Positions 1 through 5,141 of a DNA stretch of 5,141 nt are shown in pieces. Each line of letters begins with the position of its first letter. Within the stretch, counting starts at the first letter, position 1. The position numbers and the translations under genes are program-made. The notes beneath the pieces were generated by a model, which was not told the origin of the DNA, ran no database searches, and saw only the letters and a list, made by a program, of their open reading frames with translations. This DNA is from an uncultured Oceanobacillus sp. (GTDB lineage: Bacteria; Bacillota; Bacilli; Bacillales; Amphibacillaceae): positions 1 to 5,141 of the forward strand of contig CALKWU010000261.1 of assembly GCA_938004015.1 (NCBI GenBank), in the 5' to 3' direction.

Positions 1-106
1 TTTAACTTTAACAGAAATGGATTCTTTTTTCATTTATTTGATGCATGATCAATTCAGATGAAACGCTTGATAAATAAGCATTCAAAAAAGTAATCAAAAG
101 TTTTCT

Positions 107-250
107 ATGAATAATTCAGGTTTCAATATATCTGATCATACGGAGTTTTTTGACCTTTTAATGGAAGATGAAAAGATACTAAATCTTGAAGAAAGGATTA
201 ATAATATTATAACTTTTTTGAAAAACAATTTGTTCTATTTTCTTTACTAA
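107..250 (+). CDS. Doubtful 47-codon ORF, no recognised function
   Basis: An ATG at 107 opens a 47-codon frame ending at TAA 248-250. The product is acidic in the middle (a run like EFFDLLMEDEKILNLEER) and hydrophobic at its C-terminus (NLFYFLY). I recognise no family. There is no Shine-Dalgarno sequence before the ATG, only AT-rich sequence, and the frame is open back to about 74 after a TAA at 71-73. It could be a small peptide, the tail of a decayed gene, or a chance ORF in AT-rich DNA. I favour the last two. Confidence 0.2.
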   Translation: MNNSGFNISDHTEFFDLLMEDEKILNLEERINNIITFLKNNLFYFLY

Positions 251-257
251 TTTTATC

Positions 258-275
258 AAAGCATACAGCTTTTTT
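258..275 (+). terminator. Weak possible intrinsic terminator
   Basis: AAAGC (258-262) pairs with GCTTT (268-272) around a five-base loop, followed by further T residues to 275. The stem is only five base pairs with two G-C pairs, so it would be weak. Its place, just after the ORF ending at 250 and before the mvaA promoter, fits the end of an upstream transcript. Confidence 0.25.
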
Positions 276-303
276 ATCATATACACGTTGAAAAAATCAA
301 AAC

Positions 304-333
304 TTGACATTAACTGAAAATTCAGGTTATACT
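304..333 (+). promoter_or_regulatory. Sigma-A type promoter for mvaA
   Basis: A perfect -35 box TTGACA (304-309) is followed after 18 bases by TATACT (328-333), one mismatch from TATAAT. Transcription would start near 339-342, giving a leader of about 105 bases before the mvaA start codon. It is the best promoter in the window. Its -10 box overlaps the left end of the palindrome at 330-360, so a protein bound there would block RNA polymerase. Confidence 0.8.
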
Positions 334-360
334 TATATTCAACAATGTTGAATATAAGTA
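330..360. promoter_or_regulatory. Perfect 31-bp palindrome, probable operator
   Basis: TACTTATATTCAACA (330-344) and TGTTGAATATAAGTA (346-360) are exact inverted repeats with 15-base arms around one central A. The site covers the end of the -10 box and the expected transcription start. The predicted start falls inside the left arm, so most of that arm would not be transcribed. A dimeric DNA-binding repressor is therefore a more likely reader than an RNA hairpin. The core TTCAACA-n-TGTTGAA is not one I can assign to a named regulator, and no regulator gene is in the window. Confidence 0.75.
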
Positions 361-412
361 AACTTTTGTTTCACCGGATTGTATTGACTTGATACTTAAC
401 AGTATTAAAAAA

Positions 413-426
413 TGAAAACGTTAACA
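413..426 (+). promoter_or_regulatory. cre site (CcpA binding, catabolite repression)
   Basis: TGAAAACGTTAACA matches the Bacillus cre consensus TGWAANCGNTNWCA at every position. It lies about 70 bases downstream of the predicted transcription start and just before the mvaA ribosome binding site. In Firmicutes a cre in that place normally means repression by CcpA with HPr-Ser-P, acting as a block to elongating polymerase when preferred sugars are present. The match is seen directly; CcpA binding is inferred. Confidence 0.8.
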
Positions 427-444
427 AAAATGAGAGGTGATTAA

Positions 445-1713
445 ATGACTTCACGAATATCGAAATTCTATAAAAAAACCCCAAAAGAACGATTGGATAT
501 CATTGCTGAACAAGTTAATCTCTCGGAAGCAGAAAAAAATATATTACTTGGTGAAAAAAATTTATCACTAAAACTTGCAGACAGAATGGTTGAAAATGCC
601 ATCGGCTATTTTCATGTACCATTAGGGATTGCAGTTAATTTCAAAATCAATGGTAAAGAACTGTTCATTCCTATGGCAACCGAAGAGCCATCTGTCATAG
701 CAGCAGCTAGTAATGCGGCGAAACAAACGTCAGAAGGATTTTTCACCTCATATACTGGATCGCTTATGCGAGGGCAGATTCAAATTAATGGATTAAATGA
801 TCCTTATGGTGCAATGACACGTCTTTATGAAAACAAACAACAGATTTTAGAAACTTGCAATAAACAAGATCCGACTCTTGTCTCTTTAGGAGGTGGAGCA
901 AAAGATATTGAAGTTCACATCGTAGATATGTATGATGAAAAAGCTGTTGTTACACATATCTTAGTCGATACAAAAGATGCAATGGGAGCAAATGCTGTAA
1001 ATTCAATGGCTGAAGCAGTTGGTCCATTAATTGAAAAAATTACCGGTGGGAAAGTGATTTTACGCATTTTATCAAATCTAGCCGACCATCGAATAGTACG
1101 GGCACGTGCAGTGTTTGATAGGCCTTTTGCTCAAAATAAAGAAGCTTTGAATAACTTCATCAAAGCCTATAAGTTGGCAGAATTTGATCCTTATCGTGCT
1201 GCTACACATAATAAAGGAATTATGAATGGCATAACCGCTGTAGTATTAGCTACTGGTAATGATACAAGGGCCGTAGAGGCAGGTGCACATGCCTATGCTG
1301 CCAAATCTGGTGGATATCGTTCTTTATCAAAATGGGAAGTTGTTGATGAATCGCTCGTAGGCACTATAGAAATTCCGATGGCTGTTGGATTAATTGGTGG
1401 TGCCACATCATCTCATCCCATCGCTAAACTCACTATGAAAATATTGGATGTACATTCAGCCGAAGAGTTGGCTGGTGTAATTGCTTCAGTAGGTCTGGCA
1501 CAAAACTTTGCAGCTTTATATGCACTCTCCAATGAAGGGATACAAAAAGGCCATATGAAACTGCATGCTAGAAATTTAGCTGCCATGGCGGGTGCCAAAG
1601 ATGAAGAAATTGATGAAGTGGTAAAATTGGCACTGAAACAAGGAAAAACTAGTTATGATCAAATTAAACAAATAGTCGAGACTGTACAAGAGAGCAATTC
1701 AATCAATCAATAG
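445..1713 (+). CDS. mvaA: Hydroxymethylglutaryl-CoA reductase, class II (degradative type)
   Basis: This enzyme interconverts mevalonate plus CoA and HMG-CoA using NAD(P)(H), in the cytoplasm. The 422 residues are full length for class II (Pseudomonas mevalonii enzyme about 428) and align end to end from memory. The four catalytic residues of the P. mevalonii enzyme are all present: Glu81 (ATEEPSVIAAAS), Lys257 (THNKGIMNG), Asp273 (ATGNDTRAVEAGAH) and His374 (GHMKLHARN). The nucleotide-site block DAMGANAVNSMAEAV starts at 178. Asp142 aligns with P. mevalonii Asp146, which favours NAD(H), but the neighbouring Leu148 equivalent is Thr144, so cofactor choice is uncertain. The start is fixed by AGAGGTGA at 433-440 and by N-terminal alignment. 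Control is by the promoter, palindrome and cre upstream. The enzyme could serve synthesis of isoprenoids, but the cre site and nearby permease favour mevalonate catabolism. Confidence 0.96.
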   Translation: MTSRISKFYKKTPKERLDIIAEQVNLSEAEKNILLGEKNLSLKLADRMVENAIGYFHVPLGIAVNFKINGKELFIPMATEEPSVIAAASNAAKQTSEGFFTSYTGSLMRGQIQINGLNDPYGAMTRLYENKQQILETCNKQDPTLVSLGGGAKDIEVHIVDMYDEKAVVTHILVDTKDAMGANAVNSMAEAVGPLIEKITGGKVILRILSNLADHRIVRARAVFDRPFAQNKEALNNFIKAYKLAEFDPYRAATHNKGIMNGITAVVLATGNDTRAVEAGAHAYAAKSGGYRSLSKWEVVDESLVGTIEIPMAVGLIGGATSSHPIAKLTMKILDVHSAEELAGVIASVGLAQNFAALYALSNEGIQKGHMKLHARNLAAMAGAKDEEIDEVVKLALKQGKTSYDQIKQIVETVQESNSINQ

Positions 1714-1727
1714 AAATAAATATTTCT
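1712..1727. repeat. Short AT-rich inverted repeat at the mvaA stop
   Basis: AGAAATA (1712-1718) and TATTTCT (1721-1727) are exact inverted repeats two bases apart, starting within the mvaA stop codon. The stem has one G-C pair and no clean T-run after it, so it is a poor terminator. I see no strong terminator between mvaA and the next genes, so readthrough is possible. Confidence 0.3.
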
Positions 1728-1760
1728 TCATAGTTTTAATAAGTTTATAAATAGAGCATT

Positions 1761-2171
1761 CCTGTAATGTAGAAATTTGAGGTTTGAAAAAACTGGATGA
1801 TAACCATCTACGAATAACGACTAACGACACCAAAGATGCGCGTGTCATTGCACAGATTGTCAAAGACGATCGATACTTTGTAACTAATCTTCTCCATGGC
1901 ATTTATAGCGAATTGCTTGAAAGGATCAAATTACGACATCAACTCGTCAAACAGCTGATTGTCATTGATGGTCGCATCAGAATCATCTTCAACGGTATTT
2001 TCCGGGATTTACGATCTATACTAACGTCAATGAACCGAACTCGATCAGGAAATCAGAGGCGTCTTGAAAGACATCCCGTGTACCCAAGATATGACGAACA
2101 CTAAGGGGTCTTGAACCATTACAGTCGCCACGTTTTTCTCTGAAGTCGGGGATCTCACAAAGTGTGATTTA
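1761..2171 (+). pseudogene. IS110-family transposase fragment, decayed
   Basis: The longest open piece (1784-2104) starts from an unlikely TTG and reads KKLDDNH, then NDTKDARVIAQIVKDDRYF, then GIYSELLERIKLRHQLVKQL. This is the typical N-terminal DEDD-domain stretch of IS110 transposases (family form ELDDNSPTKNDTKDARVIA). Just upstream, another frame (1761-1777) gives PVM, a stop, then KFEV, resembling the preceding family segment. After about 2025 the sequence jumps to the C-terminal domain in another frame: from 2064, LKDIPCTQDMTNTKGS, a TGA at 2112-2114, then TITVATFFSEVGDLTKCD, which is the Transposase_20 region (family form TVAGFFAEVGDLTHY). The central part is deleted and both ends are missing. 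It lies between mvaA and the permease genes, same strand, and cannot make an active enzyme. Confidence 0.88.
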
Positions 2172-2207
2172 AATTGTATTTTCTTAATATTATGAAAAAA
2201 TAAATCT

Positions 2208-2214
2208 AGGGGGG
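2208..2214 (+). promoter_or_regulatory. Strong ribosome binding site for the small membrane protein
   Basis: AGGGGGG sits seven bases before the ATG at 2222 and supports that start. I found no convincing promoter in 2172-2207; TATTAT at 2188-2193 could be a -10 box, but the sequence 17 bases upstream is a poor -35. Confidence 0.7.
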
Positions 2215-2221
2215 AAAAATA

Positions 2222-2467
2222 ATGACTGAAAATAAGGAAAGAGAAGAAAACCTAATTGAAATTTGGGAAGACAACGTCGATGTGAAAGATTTAATCATTG
2301 CAATGATCTTGTGTATCGGTTTTTCGCTTGGAGGTTATCTTATTGCTTTCGGTGAAATACCACCTTTGATTTTTGGTCTTGGTGGTGGAGTCATCGGATT
2401 CATTATATCGAGCATCATTATTAAACCCAAAAGAAAATTAACAATAACGAAAGAGGATGATGCATAA
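2222..2467 (+). CDS. Small two-helix membrane protein, candidate accessory subunit of the TctA-like permease
   Basis: The 81-residue product has a charged, acidic N-terminus (1-22), a first hydrophobic segment at about 23-43 (IIAMILCIGFSLGGYLIAF), a second at about 47-67 rich in glycine (IFGLGGGVIGFIISSIII), and a basic then acidic tail (KPKRKL to KEDDA). Two positive-rich flanks suggest an N-in, C-in hairpin. Its TAA overlaps the ATG of the permease gene by one base (TAATG at 2465-2469), a sign of translational coupling and of a shared complex. In TTT systems the gene next to tctA is tctB, a roughly 150-residue protein with about four helices. This one is half that size and I see no clear sequence match, so calling it a TctB counterpart is inference from position. 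The start is supported by AGGGGGG at 2208-2214. Confidence 0.85.
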   Translation: MTENKEREENLIEIWEDNVDVKDLIIAMILCIGFSLGGYLIAFGEIPPLIFGLGGGVIGFIISSIIIKPKRKLTITKEDDA

Positions 2468-3816
2468 TGGATGCAATGGTCATAATGCAAATGATTCTTG
2501 CTGCTGTAAGCGGAGCAGTGCTTTATACATTGATAGGCATTGCGCCTGGTACTGATGAAACAGCGGTGCTGGCACCCGTCACAATTGCCCTTGCACTTCT
2601 CGGTTTATCTCCATATGTCATTTTGGCATTCTTCTTCTCAGCAATTGTCGCAAAAAAGTTGACAGATTCCATTCCAGTGGCTGTTGCTGGTATTCCTGGT
2701 GGGGTGATGGCTGCTCCAATGGTTGAACATGCCATGATCCTGAAACAACACGGCTTGCCGGATGTCAGTATTAGAAAAATGGCATCTGGTTCCGTGATTG
2801 GCACGCTTGTTTCCATTCCGACGAGTTTACTGATTGCATATTTGATTCTTCCTGTAGCAGACATCTTATCTAATTATGCTGGTTTGATTTTCACTTTGGG
2901 AGCAGTATTTTTGGCATTACTTACAAGAAACAAATTATTGTCCCTTGCCATGATTATCCCATTCGCCATTTTGATTATGGGACTACGGCATTTATATTGG
3001 GGACTGGGTATTATACCCGAAGAAACGAATGTGTTCGTATCGTTCTTTTTAGGTATAACAATTGGTCCAATTGCTTTTACACTTTTTGAATTGTTAAACA
3101 AGAAGCTGAGGAAAGAAATGCCGCTTCTTGGGAAAAAAGAAATTGAAATGAAGAAACAAAAAAAATTGAACGGCTTTCCTAATCCTTTCAAAATTTTAAC
3201 AAAAAAAGAATCACTTACTTCCGCCCTTGGAAGCCTCTTCGGTTCATTGACTTTTTTCTTGACACCAGTGGGGATGACCGTCTTTTGGGGCGAAATCATG
3301 ACTCGTCATATCAAAGATCCTGTTCAACGTGCTTCACGTGCCATATCGACGATGGATGGTTTGACAAATGCAACGTATATTTCAGGTACTTTGATTCCTT
3401 TAATTGCTATTGGCTTACCGTTGTCTCCAATGGCTATCGGACCAGCCGCAGGTTTGTTCAACGCTCCACCTGTCTTCACGCCTGAAAATAACATTCATCA
3501 TATGCTCACAATTAGTGAAATTATGATGGCAACAATCATCGGTGCTGCCGTTGCACTCGGCATTACATTTTTTGTTACAATTAAATATTCAACACAGATT
3601 TGTGCCGTCGTTTTCAAATATATTCCACATGAAGCTTTGATTGGTTTGTTTGCAGGACTTGTTGTAATGCTTGCATATATGGATGCCGGCATCTTGAATA
3701 TATTCGGAACTATTTTAATCGCGCTCGTAGCAGGGTTGCTTTATCGAAATGGTGTCAATTATGGTGTTATGTTCATGGTTTTATATGCGGCACCGTGGTT
3801 GCTCGAATTATTTTGA
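2467..3816 (+). CDS. TctA-family (tripartite tricarboxylate transporter) permease, divergent
   Basis: A 449-residue polytopic membrane protein with about ten to twelve hydrophobic segments, including roughly 8-26, 35-62, 110-132, 137-170, 189-210, 300-332, 350-372 and 388-449. It shows the TctA pattern of an early glycine-proline loop (GIAPGTDE at 24-31, where classic TctA has GxxPGIG), a conserved GIPGG at 75-79 followed by the DGYQMARKG-like stretch (EHAMILKQHGLPDVSIRK), and a second-half loop IGLPLSPMA at 315-323. A basic cytoplasmic linker lies at 211-248. Family members import carboxylates such as citrate or tartrate, usually with a TctC binding protein and TctB. It is shorter than usual (about 500). 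No TctC is in the window. The start overlaps the upstream stop; AGAGG at 2452-2456 is ten bases from ATG 2467, and an in-frame ATG at 2476 is an alternative. Substrate unknown; mevalonate is a guess from the neighbouring mvaA. Confidence 0.88.
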   Translation: MDAMVIMQMILAAVSGAVLYTLIGIAPGTDETAVLAPVTIALALLGLSPYVILAFFFSAIVAKKLTDSIPVAVAGIPGGVMAAPMVEHAMILKQHGLPDVSIRKMASGSVIGTLVSIPTSLLIAYLILPVADILSNYAGLIFTLGAVFLALLTRNKLLSLAMIIPFAILIMGLRHLYWGLGIIPEETNVFVSFFLGITIGPIAFTLFELLNKKLRKEMPLLGKKEIEMKKQKKLNGFPNPFKILTKKESLTSALGSLFGSLTFFLTPVGMTVFWGEIMTRHIKDPVQRASRAISTMDGLTNATYISGTLIPLIAIGLPLSPMAIGPAAGLFNAPPVFTPENNIHHMLTISEIMMATIIGAAVALGITFFVTIKYSTQICAVVFKYIPHEALIGLFAGLVVMLAYMDAGILNIFGTILIALVAGLLYRNGVNYGVMFMVLYAAPWLLELF

Positions 3817-3872
3817 TAAAACGAATAGACTTCAAAAACTTGTGCAGTATTTTCTCTTCGCTAATTAGTTTT

Positions 3873-3920
3873 TTCTCAATGGGCAAGTGATATGCTCTTG
3901 AGGGAATAGAAAATTGAGAA
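3873..3920. repeat. Inverted repeat, possible stem-loop after the permease gene
   Basis: TTCTCAAT (3873-3880) and ATTGAGAA (3913-3920) are exact inverted repeats. Inside them CAAG (3884-3887) can pair with CTTG (3897-3900), giving a two-part stem with an uneven internal loop. No T-run follows, so it is not a standard intrinsic terminator. It could protect the 3' end of the permease mRNA or be a relic of mobile DNA. Confidence 0.45.
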
Positions 3921-3922
3921 TT

Positions 3923-3942
3923 CAACAGCGGATTGACTGTTG
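3923..3942. repeat. Small hairpin repeat
   Basis: CAACAG (3923-3928) and CTGTTG (3937-3942) form a six-base-pair stem with an eight-base loop, directly after the larger stem-loop. No T-tract follows. Role unknown. Confidence 0.35.
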
Positions 3943-3988
3943 TTGGATGAGTCGTCATCATCACACGATGAATGCGATGGACGATATA

Positions 3989-4016
3989 GGGTTTACTGAA
4001 CAACCCTTATTTTTTT
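3989..4016 (+). terminator. Hairpin plus T-run; possible terminator and probable insertion-sequence end
   Basis: GGGTT (3989-3993) and AACCC (4002-4006) pair around an eight-base loop and are followed by TTATTTTTTT (4007-4016), the form of a modest intrinsic terminator for the permease transcript on the plus strand. Read on the minus strand, the 18 bases GGGTTGTTCAGTAAACCC lie about 55-75 bases past the ancestral transposase stop, where an insertion-sequence terminal repeat would be expected. The other end of that element is outside the window, so the boundary is not proven. Confidence 0.5.
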
Positions 4017-4059
4017 AAAAAAACCGCAAGCTACGTGTTATCCCAAAAATAGTAGCAAT

Positions 4060-5141
4060 CTAATCCACGTTGTAAAAACAGAAAAAAGTATAACGGAGAG
4101 CTTTTTCGAGGTTCTTTACCAGGAATTGTAGGGAGATGACCGTTTTGACTGGTCTCTTGAAGACGTGCGGAAATACGTCAAAGCCCATACTTACGATTGT
4201 CTTCTCCTAATTTTTCTTCAGTGGGGTTTTGGTCTTCTGCATTCTGATACGCTATTCGTTTTTTTAGGGTATTCAGCTCGGCATCCATAGAAGGGACTCT
4301 CAGTTTCGGACCACTTAACCGTATGCCCCGTTGCTTGCAATAAGTCTTGTTTTCTTGCGTTCGATAGATTTCATCTGTGAGTACAGCTTCTGGATAAACG
4401 CCATGGCAATTGCGGTAAGCCTCAATGGAATCCTGAAGTTATTTCCCTTCGTTGTAGGCGTTCCAGTCCAGTTTATCCACTAAGACGAAACCGTCCACCA
4501 TGTTTACAGAGATTTTGGACCCGAACTCCTCCGTGGCATCAGCTTTTCCAAGCACGATGGGGAGAATATGCGGCTTGCTGATACTGACAATCCAAACATT
4601 TACCTGATGCGTTTTCGTTTCATACATGAATTTCTGCTGACGATACAGTTCCTGGATTACGAGTAGCTGACGGTAGTGGGTTTTACTCAGCGATATCATC
4701 CCTCTTTGTTCGGCGAGCTCTTCGATATGTATTAAATCACGTTTGACGAAATTCAGTTGCTTTCCAATTGCTTTGCGGAGGGTCTTGCGTCTCGGATTTC
4801 GCTGTTTTGCGACAGACAAATAGGCTTTGCGTGCCTTCTTCCGGATAGGTCCGTGGTTTAGACTGGATTCCCTGATAAGGCCGGTGTGCAACGTGTCAAT
4901 GATATCTTTCAGCTTTTCCCAGGCGTCGTTCAACAACCGGAGATCGGTTGGAAAAGCAATATCGGCTGGAGCGCAAGTCGCATCGATGAGCAGTTTTCCT
5001 TCGTTGTCTGGCTCTAGTTCATCTTCCTGTTTGGTATGAGGATTCTCGTCCGATTTCATTCCACCATGAGGATTATCATTGTCATCATCATCCTGCTCCG
5101 CCTGCGCATCTTCCATTTTCTGCATCTGCGCTTCAACCACT
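4060..5141 (-). pseudogene. DDE transposase (IS5/IS1182-like), broken and 5'-truncated by the window edge
   Basis: The open part (5140 down to 4439) has an acidic low-complexity linker (QDDDDNDNPHGG and following), then KLLIDATCAPADIAFPTDL with the first catalytic Asp, a basic helical stretch (RKKARKAYLSVAKQRNPRRK), then EFGSKISVNMVDGF and DWNAYNEGK. A TAA at 4439-4441 cuts it. The same frame continues with LQDSIEAYRNCHGVYPEAV, then LTDEIYRTQENKTYC (second Asp), then NPTEEKLGEDNRKYGL (candidate Glu). A TGA at 4178-4180 follows, then RISARLQETS. One surplus base near 4150 shifts the frame, which then reads VKTVISLQFLVKNLEKAL and YTFFCFYNVD to a TAG at 4060-4062, taken as the original stop. The N-terminal domain lies beyond 5141. 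With two stops and a frameshift it should be inactive. I am sure it is a DDE transposase relic, less sure of IS5 versus IS1182. Confidence 0.9.

Larger units (their letters stand above)
1..300. other. AT-rich region upstream of the mvaA promoter, mostly non-coding
   Basis: Apart from the doubtful ORF at 107-250 I see no gene on either strand, no tRNA and no insertion-sequence end. The ten-base string AATTCAGGTT occurs at 113-122 and again at 319-328 beside the mvaA promoter. In DNA this AT-rich that may be chance. Confidence 0.5.
3817..3988. other. Non-coding region between permease gene and insertion sequence, with inverted repeats
   Basis: No gene with a credible start, ribosome site or family match is seen on either strand. 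The plus strand is interrupted by stops. The region holds the two inverted repeats listed separately (3873-3920, 3923-3942) and a third, looser one formed by TCGTC near 3951 and GACGA near 3979. Such stacked repeats could fold in the tail of the permease transcript. Confidence 0.5.
3989..5141 (-). mobile_element. Partial IS5/IS1182-like insertion sequence, 3' part
   Basis: The element runs off the right edge. Its inner boundary is placed at the possible terminal repeat at 3989-4006, because the transposase reading ends at 4060 and unrelated sequence follows. Much of the transposase region looks more GC-rich than the genes to its left, fitting foreign origin. Target-site duplication cannot be tested without the far end. 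Confidence 0.65.

Noticed and set aside
384..408. Second promoter TTGACT with TATTAA before mvaA
   Set aside because: The spacing is only 13 bases, too short for sigma-A; the promoter at 304-333 is far better.
1413..1902. Minus-strand frames of 61 and 67 codons opposite the mvaA 3' end and the IS110 relic
   Set aside because: Antisense to conserved coding sequence, with no ribosome site and no recognisable domain.
2155..2167. TCACA-AAG-TGTGA inverted repeat resembling a CRP/FNR-like site
   Set aside because: It falls inside the IS110 transposase relic (codons for DLTKCD), is short, and has no convincing promoter placed correctly beside it.
2523..3299. Two minus-strand frames (113 and 141 codons) opposite the permease gene
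   Set aside because: They are antisense shadows of a well-supported membrane protein gene and have no family features of their own.
3773..4003. 76-codon minus-strand frame running from the insertion-sequence end back into the permease gene
   Set aside because: Its start lies inside the presumed terminal repeat, it has no ribosome site, it overlaps the permease 3' end by about 44 bases, and its product resembles nothing I know. It could at most be the tail of a gene cut by the insertion.
4827..5039. 70-codon plus-strand frame opposite the transposase
   Set aside because: It is an antisense shadow; its serine-rich end mirrors the acidic linker of the transposase.

Overview
The window looks like chromosomal DNA of a low-GC Gram-positive bacterium, most likely Bacillales. 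Evidence: AT-rich sequence, strong purine-rich Shine-Dalgarno sites, a sigma-A type promoter, and a textbook CcpA cre site. The assignment to order is inference; no rRNA or tRNA gene is present to confirm it. No CRISPR array was seen.

Layout. 1-300 is AT-rich and nearly empty, with one doubtful 47-codon ORF. 304-440 is a compact control region: a TTGACA/TATACT promoter, a perfect 15-bp-arm palindrome overlapping its -10 box, a cre site and a good ribosome binding site. 445-1713 encodes an intact class II (degradative-type) HMG-CoA reductase. About 1761-2171 is a decayed fragment of an IS110-family transposase, readable only across stops and frame changes. 2222-3816 holds two translationally coupled genes: an 81-residue two-helix membrane protein and a 449-residue permease related to TctA of the tripartite tricarboxylate transporter (TTT) family. 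3817-3988 is non-coding with inverted repeats. From 3989 to the right edge lies the 3' part of a second insertion sequence, on the minus strand, whose DDE transposase (IS5/IS1182-like) is dead: two in-frame stops and a frameshift.

How the genes may work together. Class II HMG-CoA reductases either make mevalonate or, in organisms that eat it, oxidise mevalonate to HMG-CoA. Here the gene carries a perfect cre site downstream of its promoter, which is expected for a catabolic gene silenced when sugar is plentiful. It is followed by a putative carboxylate permease pair. I infer a mevalonate (or related branched hydroxy-acid) uptake and degradation locus, later split by an IS110 insertion that has since decayed. 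The substrate is not shown by sequence alone. HMG-CoA lyase and a TctC-type binding protein, which would strengthen the idea, are not in the window.
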